NCBI RefSeq assembly: GCF_014647515.1
Contig: NZ_BMPI01000040.1
Span: 1-64,000, forward strand
Reading direction: 5' to 3'
DNA from: Dactylosporangium sucinum
Lineage (GTDB): Bacteria > Actinomycetota > Actinomycetes > Mycobacteriales > Micromonosporaceae
Length of the DNA stretch: 64,000 nucleotides
Both the position numbers and the translations under genes were made by a program. A model generated the notes under the pieces. The model saw only the letters and a program-made list of their open reading frames with translations. It did not search any database and was not told the origin of the DNA. Shown here piece after piece: positions 18,768-26,740 of the stretch. Positions within the stretch are counted from its first letter, which is position 1; each line of letters opens with the position of its first letter.

Positions 18768-19555
18768 ATGAGACGCAGGTTGGTGCTCGCCGCGGTGGCG
18801 GCCGTGACGCTCGTCGGCAGCACGGCGATCGACGCCGAAACGGCGCGCCGTGGACGACCGCCTACACCGGCGGCAGCCGCAACCTGTGGGCGCCCGACGT
18901 GTCGTACCGCGACGGGCGGTACATCCTCTACTACTCCGCCTCGACGTTCGGCTCGAACCGCTCGGCCATCTTCCTCGCCACCAGCCCGACCGGGGCGGCC
19001 GGCAGCTGGACGAACCAGGGCCTCGTCATCGAGTCGCGCACGAGCGACACCTTCAACGCCATCGACCCGAACCTCGTCGTCGACGACCAGGGCCGCTGGT
19101 GGCTGGCGTTCGGCTCGTTCTGGTCCGGCATCAAGCTGGTCCAGCTCGACCCCGCCACGGGCAAGCGGTCCGACACCACGATCCGCTCGATCGCCGGCCG
19201 CAACGGCGGGCCGATCGAGGCACCCGTGATCGTCAAGCGCGGCGCCTGGTACTACCTCTACGTCTCCTTCGACTACTGCTGCCGCGGCGCCGCCAGCACC
19301 TATCGGATCATCGCCGGCCGCTCGTCCAGCGTCACCGGCCCCTACACCGACCGCAACGGGGTGGTGATGACCGCCGGCGGCGGGACGGAGATCCTGGCCG
19401 GCCACGGCTCGGTGCACGGGCCCGGCCATCAGGCGGTCCTGCCGGACACGGACGGTGACATCCTGGTGTACCACTACTACGCCGACAACGGCACCGCGCT
19501 CCTCGGGATCAACCGGCTCGCGTACGACGCCGCGGGCTGGCCCATGGTCACCTGA
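18768..19555 (+). pseudogene. GH43 arabinan endo-1,5-alpha-L-arabinosidase, internally deleted and frameshifted
   Basis: ATG 18768 begins a clean signal peptide (MRRRLVLAAVAAVTLVGSTA), but that frame then runs into nonsense. The enzyme frame (+1) resumes at GAPWTTAYTGGSRNLWAPDVSY near 18853 and is intact to TGA 19555: TFNAIDPNLVVDD, FGSFWSGIKL, GPIEAPVIVKRGAWYYLYVSFDYCC and GSVHGPGH. GH43 arabinanases normally have about 50 more residues between signal peptide and this point, including the catalytic-base Asp in the first blade. Those are missing here, so the junction at about 18840-18850 looks like a deletion that also broke the frame. The upstream operator and promoter remain. Confidence 0.75.
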
Positions 19556-19589
19556 TGGCCACCCGAGTTCGGTGGCAGACTGACCAACC

Positions 19590-21035
19590 ATGCCGACAGC
19601 ACAGCCCTCCGGAGTGGTCATCCCAAGCGTCGACGGGAAGCCGAGCACGTCGGCGCTGGGCCGCGGGGTGGTGGCCGACGCGCTGCGGGCCGTCGACCCG
19701 GTCGGCGCCCGCGCCGCGGAGTCGGCGACCAACTGGCGGCACGACTACCTGCCGCACTTCCGGCGGCTGGTCGAGGCCGGCCTGCCGTCCCGCGACGCGG
19801 CCCTGACCATCGCCCGCGACGGGCTGGCGTCGCTGCACGAGCGGATGCGGTACTGCGACGGCACCGCCGAGCGGCCCCTCACCGACGCGTTCGAGCAGGC
19901 TGCGGCGCTGCAGGAGCCGCTCGCGACGCGCGTCGTCGAGGGCGGGGGTGCGCCGCAGACCGCGTTGATCCTGCCGTACCGTGGGCGCCGGCTCGAAGGC
20001 GAGGACCTCCTGCGCCAGCTCGACACGTGGGTCGCCGACGGGGTCATCGAGCCCTCCTGCGCCGACGCGGTGCGGACCGTCGCCGCCAACCCCGACTGGC
20101 TGCGCCTCGACGGCCACCGCGTGGCGGTGCTCGGCGCGGGCGCCGAGATGGGCCCGCTGCGCGCCCTGCTGCGCTGGGGCGCCGAGGTGGTCGCCGTCGA
20201 CCTGCCCCGCCCGCCGATCTGGCAGCGCCTCACCGACCTGGCGACGCGCTCGGCCGGCCGCCTGGTGCTCCCGGTGTCGGGCGACGAGCCGGGCGCCGAC
20301 CTGCTCCACGATCTGGGCCGGGTCGCCGCCTGGCTGGCCGAGATCGAGGGCCGCCTGGTGCTGGGCAACTACGTCTACGCCGACGGCGCCGTCAACGTCC
20401 GCGTGGCGATGGCGGTCGACGCCCTCACCCAGTGGCTGCGCGAGCGCCGCCCGGACCTGGCCCTGGCGTTCCTGGCCACGCCGACGGACGTCTTCGCCGT
20501 CCCGGACGACGTGGTCGACGAGTCGACGGAGCGCTACCGCACGGCGACCGGCATCGGCCGCCTCCGCCGCCCGCTGCGCGTGCTCAGCGCGGGCCGCCTG
20601 CTGACCGGCAACTACCCGCCGGGCAGCTACCCCGGGATCAACGACAGCCTGGTGCCGCAGCAGGGCCCGAACTACGCCCTGGCCAAGCGCCTGCAACGCT
20701 GGCGCGCGGCGGAGGCCCGCGCCGCGGGCGTGCCGGTCTCGCTCACGGTTGCCCCGGCGACCCGCACCCGGAGCGTCCTGAAGAACCGCCTGCTGGCCGC
20801 GGCCTACGCCGGCGCCCACCGCTTCGGCATCGAGATCTTCGAGCCCGCGACGTCGAACGTGCTGATGGCGGCCCTGCTCGTCCACGACCTGCACGCCGGC
20901 CGCCCGACCCGGCCCCACCCCTGGCAGGACGAGGCACACGCCGCGGCGCACGGCGGCCTGTGGCGCCAGCCGTACTCCCCGCGCAGCGCCCTGGGCATCG
21001 CCGTCCTCCTGGGCATCGGCGCCGCCCGCGGCTGA
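19590..21035 (+). CDS. Uncharacterised Rossmann-like protein (481 aa)
   Basis: Conserved-looking protein without a family I can name. Residues 170-195 (HRVAVLGAGAEMGPLRALLRWGAEVVAVDL) form a clear GxGxxMG dinucleotide- or SAM-binding Rossmann motif followed by an acidic strand end, suggesting NAD(H) or SAM. Other distinctive stretches are GNYVYADGAVNVRVAMAVDAL, LATPTDVFAVPDDVVDES and FGIEIFEPATSNVLMAALLVHDL. No signal peptide or TM segment. It starts at ATG 19590, 35 bp after the GH43 remnant, and is followed by the palindromic element at 21073. Confidence 0.75.
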   Translation: MPTAQPSGVVIPSVDGKPSTSALGRGVVADALRAVDPVGARAAESATNWRHDYLPHFRRLVEAGLPSRDAALTIARDGLASLHERMRYCDGTAERPLTDAFEQAAALQEPLATRVVEGGGAPQTALILPYRGRRLEGEDLLRQLDTWVADGVIEPSCADAVRTVAANPDWLRLDGHRVAVLGAGAEMGPLRALLRWGAEVVAVDLPRPPIWQRLTDLATRSAGRLVLPVSGDEPGADLLHDLGRVAAWLAEIEGRLVLGNYVYADGAVNVRVAMAVDALTQWLRERRPDLALAFLATPTDVFAVPDDVVDESTERYRTATGIGRLRRPLRVLSAGRLLTGNYPPGSYPGINDSLVPQQGPNYALAKRLQRWRAAEARAAGVPVSLTVAPATRTRSVLKNRLLAAAYAGAHRFGIEIFEPATSNVLMAALLVHDLHAGRPTRPHPWQDEAHAAAHGGLWRQPYSPRSALGIAVLLGIGAARG

Positions 21036-21072
21036 CGCCCGCCGCCGATCGCTCCCGCCGCCCCGGCCTCCC

Positions 21073-21157
21073 TTCGCGTCGATCTTGCAGTTGTGGTGCC
21101 GGGACACGCCCGTAATGCCGGCTTTGCGGGGCACCACAACTGCAAGATCGACGCGAA
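21073..21157. repeat. Dispersed palindromic element, copy 1 (28-bp perfect arms)
   Basis: Arms ttcgcgtcgatcttgcag... (21073-21100) and the exact reverse complement (21130-21157) flank a 29-nt spacer. Copies 2 and 3 are at 36646-36721 and 58784-58875. The spacer of this copy matches the others only when reverse-complemented, so it is inserted in the opposite orientation. It lies between the Rossmann-like gene and lacI; it may act as a terminator, but the conserved spacer suggests a distinct repeat family. Confidence 0.85.
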
Positions 21158-21224
21158 CTGGGGCGGTCGGGAGCGGGACGGGGTTTATCGATCTTTGAGG
21201 TGGGGTACGCGTCGGAGCGTGTCG

Positions 21225-22244
21225 ATGAAAGCGCTTTCAAAGCCGACGATCTATGAGGTCGCTCGGCGGGCCGGGGTGTCGATCGCCACCGTGTCGCGGG
21301 CCCTGCGGGACTCGCACCTTGTCACGGCCGAGACGCGGCGGCGCGTGCAGGAGGCGGCCGAGGCGCTCAGCTTCACGCCGAGCCGGTCCGCCCGGTCGCT
21401 CGCCGAGGGGCGGCACGCGGCCAACGGGATCGTGTTCCCGCACCTCGTCGGGCCGTACTACGCCGAGGTCCTGCTCGGCTACGAGGAGGCCGCCGCCGAA
21501 CTCGGGCGCAGCGTGCTCATCCTCGGCACCGAGGGGCGGCCCGACGCCACCGCGCAGGTGCTCGACCTGGCGAGCCGGGTCGACGGGATGGTCGTCATGG
21601 GTCGTACGGTCCCGGACGACGTCGTCGTCGAGCTCGCCGCCACCGGACTGCCGATCGTGCTGCTGGCCCGCGATCCCGTGGACGGGCTCGACACCATCCG
21701 GTCCGAGAACCGGGCCACCGCGCGCGAGCTGACCGCGCACCTGCTCGGTCACGGGCACCGGCGGCTGGCCTTCCTCGGCGACCCCGACGCGTCCCCCGAC
21801 GTCGCCGACCGCTACGCCTGGTTCTCCGAAGCGTTGGGCAGACGACGCCCGGCACCCGTGCGGTGCGCGTTCGACGTCGAGGCCGGACAGCGGGCCGCGA
21901 CCGCGCTGCTGCAACGGCGGAACCCGCCCGAGGCGCTCGTCTGCGCCAACGATGAGATCGCCCTCGGCGCGCACCTCGCCGCCGCCAAAGCCGGCCGTGA
22001 CGTCCCCGGCGACATCGCGATCACCGGCTGGGACGACGTCATGGCCGCCCGCTTCGTCGGCCTCACCACCGTCCGGCAGCCCATGCGGGAACTCGGCGCG
22101 ACCGCCGCCCGCTGGCTGCACGACCGCATGTCATCGACCGACCCCGCGCGGACCCCCGCCCGCCGCCGGGTCATCCCCACGCGGCTCGTCATCCGGCGCA
22201 GCTGCGGCCCTGATCCCTGCGAAGGAAGGCAGGTCGACCCATGA
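21225..22244 (+). CDS. LacI-family transcriptional regulator of the ABC/GH39 operon
   Basis: A 339-residue repressor. The N-terminal HTH TIYEVARRAGVSIATVSRALRD and hinge helix region (PSRSARSLAEGR) are diagnostic for LacI/GalR. The ligand-binding core shows GIVFPHLVGPYYAEVLLGYEEAA and the C-terminal ITGWDDVMAARFVGLTTVRQPM. ATG 21225 gives the standard start; longer upstream starts would add 44 non-conserved residues. First gene of a six-gene operon (21225-28518); its TGA overlaps the ATG of the binding-protein gene. The inducer is likely an oligosaccharide imported by that transporter. Confidence 0.93.
   Translation: MKALSKPTIYEVARRAGVSIATVSRALRDSHLVTAETRRRVQEAAEALSFTPSRSARSLAEGRHAANGIVFPHLVGPYYAEVLLGYEEAAAELGRSVLILGTEGRPDATAQVLDLASRVDGMVVMGRTVPDDVVVELAATGLPIVLLARDPVDGLDTIRSENRATARELTAHLLGHGHRRLAFLGDPDASPDVADRYAWFSEALGRRRPAPVRCAFDVEAGQRAATALLQRRNPPEALVCANDEIALGAHLAAAKAGRDVPGDIAITGWDDVMAARFVGLTTVRQPMRELGATAARWLHDRMSSTDPARTPARRRVIPTRLVIRRSCGPDPCEGRQVDP
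21226..21239. promoter_or_regulatory. Auto-operator TGAAAGCGCTTTCA over the lacI start codon
   Basis: Perfect 14-bp palindrome beginning on the T of the ATG at 21225. LacI-family proteins bind such GCGC-centred palindromes. Position across the start codon predicts direct autorepression of the whole lacI-ABC-glycosidase operon. Its AAAGCGCTTT core recurs upstream of the pectate lyase gene. Confidence 0.7.
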
Positions 22245-23488
22245 AACGAAGCATGACCGCCGTGGTGCTGGCGGCGGCCCTCGCGCTCGCCGCGTGCGGC
22301 CGGGACGCCGGTGGCGACCAGGAGGACGCCAGGCCCGTCGGCGAGGGCAAGGCCAAGGGCGAGATCACCGTGTGGGCGATGGGTGCCGAGGGCGAGAAGC
22401 TCGGCGCGTTCGCGCAGGCGTTCTCGAAGGACAACCCCGACGCCAAGGTGACGGTCACCGCGGTACCGTGGGATGCCGCACACCAGAAGATCGCGAGTGC
22501 GATCGCGGCAAAGCAGACGCCCGACGTGTCGATGATCGGCACCACGTGGATGGGCGAGTTCGCCAAGACCGGGGCGCTCGACCCCACGCCGACGCTGTTC
22601 GACAAGGGCGACTACTTCTCCGGCGCGTGGGACACCACCGTCGTGGGCGGCACCTCGTACGCGGTGCCCTGGTACGTCGAGACCCGCGCCATCTACTACC
22701 GCACCGACCTCGCCCAGAAGGCCGGCCTCAGCAAGCCGCCGCAGACCTGGGACGAGCTCAAGGCCATGGCCAAGGCCATGCAGCAGCAGGGCGGCGCCCA
22801 GTGGGGGTTCAACCTGCAGCCCGGCAGCACCGGCGCCTGGCAGTCGTTCCTGCCGTTCGCCTGGTCCAACGGTGCCGAGATCGTCAAGGACGGCAAGTTC
22901 ACGCTCGACACCCCCGAACTCGTCGAGGCCATGACGTACTGGCAGTCGTTCTTCACCGAGAAGCTCTCGCCGAACGACCTGCCCAAGGAGGGCGCGCTCG
23001 AGGCCGGGTTCGTGGGCGGCAGCATCGCCTCGTTCATCTCCGGCCCGTGGCACGCCGGGATCATCGACGAGCAGGGCGGCAAGGGTAAGTTCGCGGTCGC
23101 GCCGATGCCCACGAAGAAGACCGCGACGTCCTTCATCGGCGGCTCGAACCTCGCCGTCTTCAAGGACGCCAAGAACCGCGACGGCGCCTGGAAGTTCGTG
23201 CAATGGCTCAGCCGGCCCGAGGTTCAGGTGCAGTGGTTCCAGGCGGTCAAGGACCTCCCGGCGGTACAGCAGGCGTGGCAGGACCAGTCACTGTCCGGTG
23301 ACCCGATCCTCGGCGTGTTCGGCAAGCAGCTCCAGGACGCCAAGGCCCCGCCGGCCGTGCCCACCTGGGAGCAGGTCGCCGCGGCGCTCGACGCCGAGCT
23401 GGAGAAGGTGGCCAAGGCCGGCGAGAGCCCGGCGGCGGCCGCGAAGGCGGCCCAGGAGAAGGCCGCCCAGATCGGCACCGGGGCCTGA
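22241..23488 (+). CDS. Sugar ABC transporter substrate-binding lipoprotein
   Basis: A 415-residue family 1 solute-binding protein. A lipoprotein signal peptide ends in the lipobox LALAAC (Cys about 19), then a charged linker and the mature domain ITVWAMGAEGEKLGAFAQAFS. WYVETRAIYYRTDLAQKAGL, PQTWDELKAMAKAM and FIGGSNLAVFKDAKN are the standard segments of extracellular oligosaccharide receptors. The ATG overlaps the lacI stop (ATGA). The C-terminus is Ala/Lys-rich. Partners are the two permeases that follow; no ATPase is encoded here, implying a shared MsiK-like ATPase elsewhere, as usual in actinomycetes. Confidence 0.93.
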   Translation: MKRSMTAVVLAAALALAACGRDAGGDQEDARPVGEGKAKGEITVWAMGAEGEKLGAFAQAFSKDNPDAKVTVTAVPWDAAHQKIASAIAAKQTPDVSMIGTTWMGEFAKTGALDPTPTLFDKGDYFSGAWDTTVVGGTSYAVPWYVETRAIYYRTDLAQKAGLSKPPQTWDELKAMAKAMQQQGGAQWGFNLQPGSTGAWQSFLPFAWSNGAEIVKDGKFTLDTPELVEAMTYWQSFFTEKLSPNDLPKEGALEAGFVGGSIASFISGPWHAGIIDEQGGKGKFAVAPMPTKKTATSFIGGSNLAVFKDAKNRDGAWKFVQWLSRPEVQVQWFQAVKDLPAVQQAWQDQSLSGDPILGVFGKQLQDAKAPPAVPTWEQVAAALDAELEKVAKAGESPAAAAKAAQEKAAQIGTGA

Positions 23489-23490
23489 CC

Positions 23491-24420
23491 ATGGCGGCCA
23501 TCTCGGTTGCCCGCGCATCGGTCCGGGCGGTCCCGGCACAGCACCGCCGCCGGCGCCGGGCGCTGACCGGCTGGGCGTTCGCCGCCCCGTTCACCGTGCT
23601 CTTCGCGGTGTTCATGGCGCTGCCCGTGCTCGCCGCGCTGGTCATGAGCTTCACCGACCTGCGCTCGACCGACCTGCGCCACCCGTTCGCGGTCGAGTTC
23701 GTCGGCGTCGACAACTACACCCGGCTGTTCGCCGACGACCTGTTCCTGCGGGCCGCCGGCAACACGCTGGTGTTCGTCGGCGCCGGCGTGCCGCTCACCA
23801 TGGTCGCCGGGCTCGCCGCGGCCAGCGCGCTCAACTCCGGGCTGATCCGGTTCCGCGCGCTGTTCCGCGTCGGGTTCTACCTGCCCGTCGTCACCAGCAT
23901 CGTGGCGATCGCCGTCATCTGGCGGTTCCTGCTCGACCCGCAGGCCGGGCTGGTCGACAACCTGCTCCGCGCGGTCGGGCTGCCCGGGCCGAACTGGCTC
24001 AACGATGCCGACCTCGCCCTGCCGTCGATCATCCTCATGGCCGTCTGGCGCAACTTCGGCTTCCTGATGGTGGTCTTCCTGGCCGGGCTGCAGGCCGTGC
24101 CCGCCGAGCTGTACGAGTCGGCGCGGCTGGACGGCGCGAGCCGGTGGCAGCAGTTCCGCAGCGTGACGCTGCCGCTCATGCGCCCGACGCTGCTCTTCGG
24201 CGGCGTCGTCACCGGCATCGGCTACCTCCAGCTGTTCGAGGAGCCGTTCGTCATGACCCAGGGCGGGCCGCTCAGCTCGACGCTGTCCGTCTCGTACCAC
24301 GTCTACAACCAGTTCGGCTTCGGCAACTACGGCTACGCGGCCGCGGCCAGCTACGTGCTGTTCGTCGCGATCGTCGCGCTGTCCGTGCTGCAGTTCCGGC
24401 TGATCGGAGGGAGGGACTGA
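23491..24420 (+). CDS. Sugar ABC transporter permease 1 (MalF-type)
   Basis: A 309-residue inner-membrane permease with six predicted TM helices. The cytoplasmic EAA loop appears as ESARLDGASRWQQFRSVTLP near residues 210-229. N-terminal TM AFAAPFTVLFAVFMALPVLAALV follows a basic cytoplasmic tail. It starts 2 bp after the binding-protein stop, and its TGA overlaps the next ATG (TGATG). Works with the second permease as a heterodimer. Confidence 0.93.
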   Translation: MAAISVARASVRAVPAQHRRRRRALTGWAFAAPFTVLFAVFMALPVLAALVMSFTDLRSTDLRHPFAVEFVGVDNYTRLFADDLFLRAAGNTLVFVGAGVPLTMVAGLAAASALNSGLIRFRALFRVGFYLPVVTSIVAIAVIWRFLLDPQAGLVDNLLRAVGLPGPNWLNDADLALPSIILMAVWRNFGFLMVVFLAGLQAVPAELYESARLDGASRWQQFRSVTLPLMRPTLLFGGVVTGIGYLQLFEEPFVMTQGGPLSSTLSVSYHVYNQFGFGNYGYAAAASYVLFVAIVALSVLQFRLIGGRD

Positions 24421-25247
24421 TGCGCCGCCGGGACGCCGTCGCGCGCACCGGGCTCTACGCGGCGCTGCTCGCGGGGCTCGCCGTCGTCGTCGGGCCGTTC
24501 GTGTGGATGCTGCTGTCGTCCGTCAAGCCCGAGGGCGAGATCCGGCGGGTCCCGCCGACCTGGTGGCCCGAGACCGTGACCCTCGAACACTTCCGGAGGC
24601 TCTTCACGGACCTGGATTTCCCGCGGTACTTCGGGAACTCGCTGCTCGTCGCGGTGCTCGTCACCGCCGGGAACCTGGTGTTCTGCTCGATGCTCGGCTA
24701 CGCCCTCGCGAAGATCGACTTCGCCGGACGGCGACTGCTGCTGCTGGTCGTGCTCGGCACGCTCATGGTGCCCGGGCTCGCGGTGTTCGTCCCGCAGTTC
24801 GTCCTCGTGAGCAACCTCGGGCTGGCCAACACCTACGCCGGGCTGGTCCTGCCGTTCCTCGCCGGTCCCTTCGGCGTCTTCCTGATGCGGCAGTACCTCC
24901 TGTCGATCCCCGACGAACTCATCGAGGCCGCCCGCGTGGACGGCGCCGGGGAGTTCCGCATCTTCTGGCGGGTCGTGCTGCCGCTGTGCCGGCCGGCGCT
25001 CGCCACGCTCGGCATCCTGACCTTCCTCACCTCCTGGAACAACTTCCTGTGGCCGCTCGTCGTGGCCACGACCGAGGACAAGTACACCCTGCCGGTCGCG
25101 CTCGCGCTGTTCAGCGTCGGGCAGCACCGGATCGACCTGGGCCTGGCGCTCGCCGGGGCCGTCGTGGTCGTCCTGCCCGTGCTGGTGGTGTTCCTGCTGC
25201 TGCAGCGGCACTTCATGCGCGGCATCGCGACAACCGGACTCAAGTGA
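24420..25247 (+). CDS. Sugar ABC transporter permease 2 (MalG-type)
   Basis: A 275-residue permease, six predicted TM helices. The EAA motif is EAARVDGAGEFRIFW, and WNNFLWPLVV and the C-terminal LQRHFMRGIATTGLK are typical of MalG-like subunits. The start ATG overlaps the upstream stop by one base. The following glycosidase gene begins within or just past this stop, so the operon is tightly coupled. Confidence 0.93.
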   Translation: MRRRDAVARTGLYAALLAGLAVVVGPFVWMLLSSVKPEGEIRRVPPTWWPETVTLEHFRRLFTDLDFPRYFGNSLLVAVLVTAGNLVFCSMLGYALAKIDFAGRRLLLLVVLGTLMVPGLAVFVPQFVLVSNLGLANTYAGLVLPFLAGPFGVFLMRQYLLSIPDELIEAARVDGAGEFRIFWRVVLPLCRPALATLGILTFLTSWNNFLWPLVVATTEDKYTLPVALALFSVGQHRIDLGLALAGAVVVVLPVLVVFLLLQRHFMRGIATTGLK

Positions 25248-25255
25248 GGCTCACT

Positions 25256-26740
25256 GTGCGACGAATCATCCTGCCGCTCGCGGTGCTGCTGGCCGCGGCG
25301 CTGCTTCCGCCATCCGCCGCGTCCGCGGCGCCCTCGGTGCTCCAGCGGTACGCCGCCGACACCTGGCGCTCCATGGACGCCATGGCCGACCCGGCCACCG
25401 GCCTGCCGGCCGACAACATCACCGGGGACCTGGCCCCGGCCGGGCGCTCCGCCTACACCTCGCCGACGAACATCGGCGCCTACCTGTGGTCCACCGTCGT
25501 CGCCCGCGAGCTCGGGCTCGTCTCGCGGGCCGACGCCGACCGGCGGGTCGGGCAGACCCTCGCCACCCTGGCCCGGCTGCCGCGGCACCCCGCGTCGGGC
25601 ATGTTCTACAACTGGTACGACCCGCACACCGGCGCCGTCCTGCACACGTTCCCCGAGGACGGCAGCGCCATCACGCCGTTCCTGTCCAGTGTGGACAACG
25701 GCTGGCTCGCCGCGGCGCTGCTGGTCGTGCAGGGCGCGGTGCCCGCGCAGCGTTCGCAGGCCGCGGCGCTGCTGCGGCCGATGGACTTCGGGTTCTACTA
25801 CAACCCCGAGGTCAGGCTGATTCGCGGCGGCTTCTGGGACACCGCGCCGCCCGGGTGCTCCGTCGCCGGGAACTACCGCAGCCGGGGGCCCGACGTGTGG
25901 TACACCTGCAACCACTACGACATCACGGTGACCGAACCCCGCATCGCGAGCTATCTCGGGATCGCCTTCGGCCAGATCCCGCCCGAGCACTACTTCGCGA
26001 CGCACCGGACGTTCCCGCCGACCTGCGACTGGTCGTGGGTCGAGCAGCAGCCGACCGGCACCACCCGCACCTACCTGGGCGTCGACGTCTACGAGGGCGC
26101 CTACACCTACCGCGGGATCCGGTTCGTGCCGAGCTGGGGCGGCGACATGTTCGAGGCGCTCATGCCCGACCTGTTCGTGCCCGAGGCGCGGTGGGGCGCG
26201 CGGAGCTGGGGGCGCAACCACCCGGCGACCGTCGCCGGCCAGATCGAGCACGGCCTGCGCGACGCGCGGTACGGCTACTGGGGCTTCTCGCCGGCGTCCG
26301 ACCCGTTCGGCGGGTACAAGGCGTGGGGCGTCGACGCGATGGGCATGGATCCGGGCGGGTACCCGTCCGATGTGGAGGGTGCGAACTACGACGCCGGCTT
26401 CGGCGACTGCCGGCCGGCCGGTCCCGCGCCCGCCTACGGCGACGGCGTGGTCACCCCGCACGCCGTGTTCCTGGCCCTGCCCTACGCCCGGCAGGCCGCG
26501 CTGGACAATCTTGCTGCCCTGCGGTCGAACCTGGACGTCTACGGACCGGGCGGCTTCTACGACGCCGTCGCGGTGCGCAGCGGTACCGTGGCGAAACGGT
26601 ATCTGGCGCTGGACCAGGGCATGATCATGGCCGCGCTCGGCAACGAGCTGCGCGGCGACCTGATCAAGCGGGCGTTCGTGACCCCGGCCTTCGAGCGGGC
26701 GGTCCGTCCCCTGCTGGCGATGGAGGAGTTCAGCGTATGA
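25256..26740 (+). CDS. Exported glucoamylase-like (PF10091-type) glycoside hydrolase
   Basis: About 494 residues. A signal peptide (RRIILPLAVLLAAALLPPSAASA) precedes a mature domain with an alpha/alpha-barrel pattern: TSPTNIGAYLWSTVVARELG, SGMFYNWYDPHTG, SSVDNGWLAAALLVVQ, YDITVTEPRIASYLGIA, and GFYDAVAV...KRYLALDQGMIMAALGNEL at the C-terminus. These match the 'glucoamylase-like' family (Pfam PF10091), whose studied members in GH144 and GH162 act on beta-1,2-glucans. GTG 25256 is preferred because GTGAGG lies 6 nt upstream; GTG 25244 overlaps the permease stop. Substrate within the operon uncertain. Confidence 0.8.
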   Translation: MRRIILPLAVLLAAALLPPSAASAAPSVLQRYAADTWRSMDAMADPATGLPADNITGDLAPAGRSAYTSPTNIGAYLWSTVVARELGLVSRADADRRVGQTLATLARLPRHPASGMFYNWYDPHTGAVLHTFPEDGSAITPFLSSVDNGWLAAALLVVQGAVPAQRSQAAALLRPMDFGFYYNPEVRLIRGGFWDTAPPGCSVAGNYRSRGPDVWYTCNHYDITVTEPRIASYLGIAFGQIPPEHYFATHRTFPPTCDWSWVEQQPTGTTRTYLGVDVYEGAYTYRGIRFVPSWGGDMFEALMPDLFVPEARWGARSWGRNHPATVAGQIEHGLRDARYGYWGFSPASDPFGGYKAWGVDAMGMDPGGYPSDVEGANYDAGFGDCRPAGPAPAYGDGVVTPHAVFLALPYARQAALDNLAALRSNLDVYGPGGFYDAVAVRSGTVAKRYLALDQGMIMAALGNELRGDLIKRAFVTPAFERAVRPLLAMEEFSV

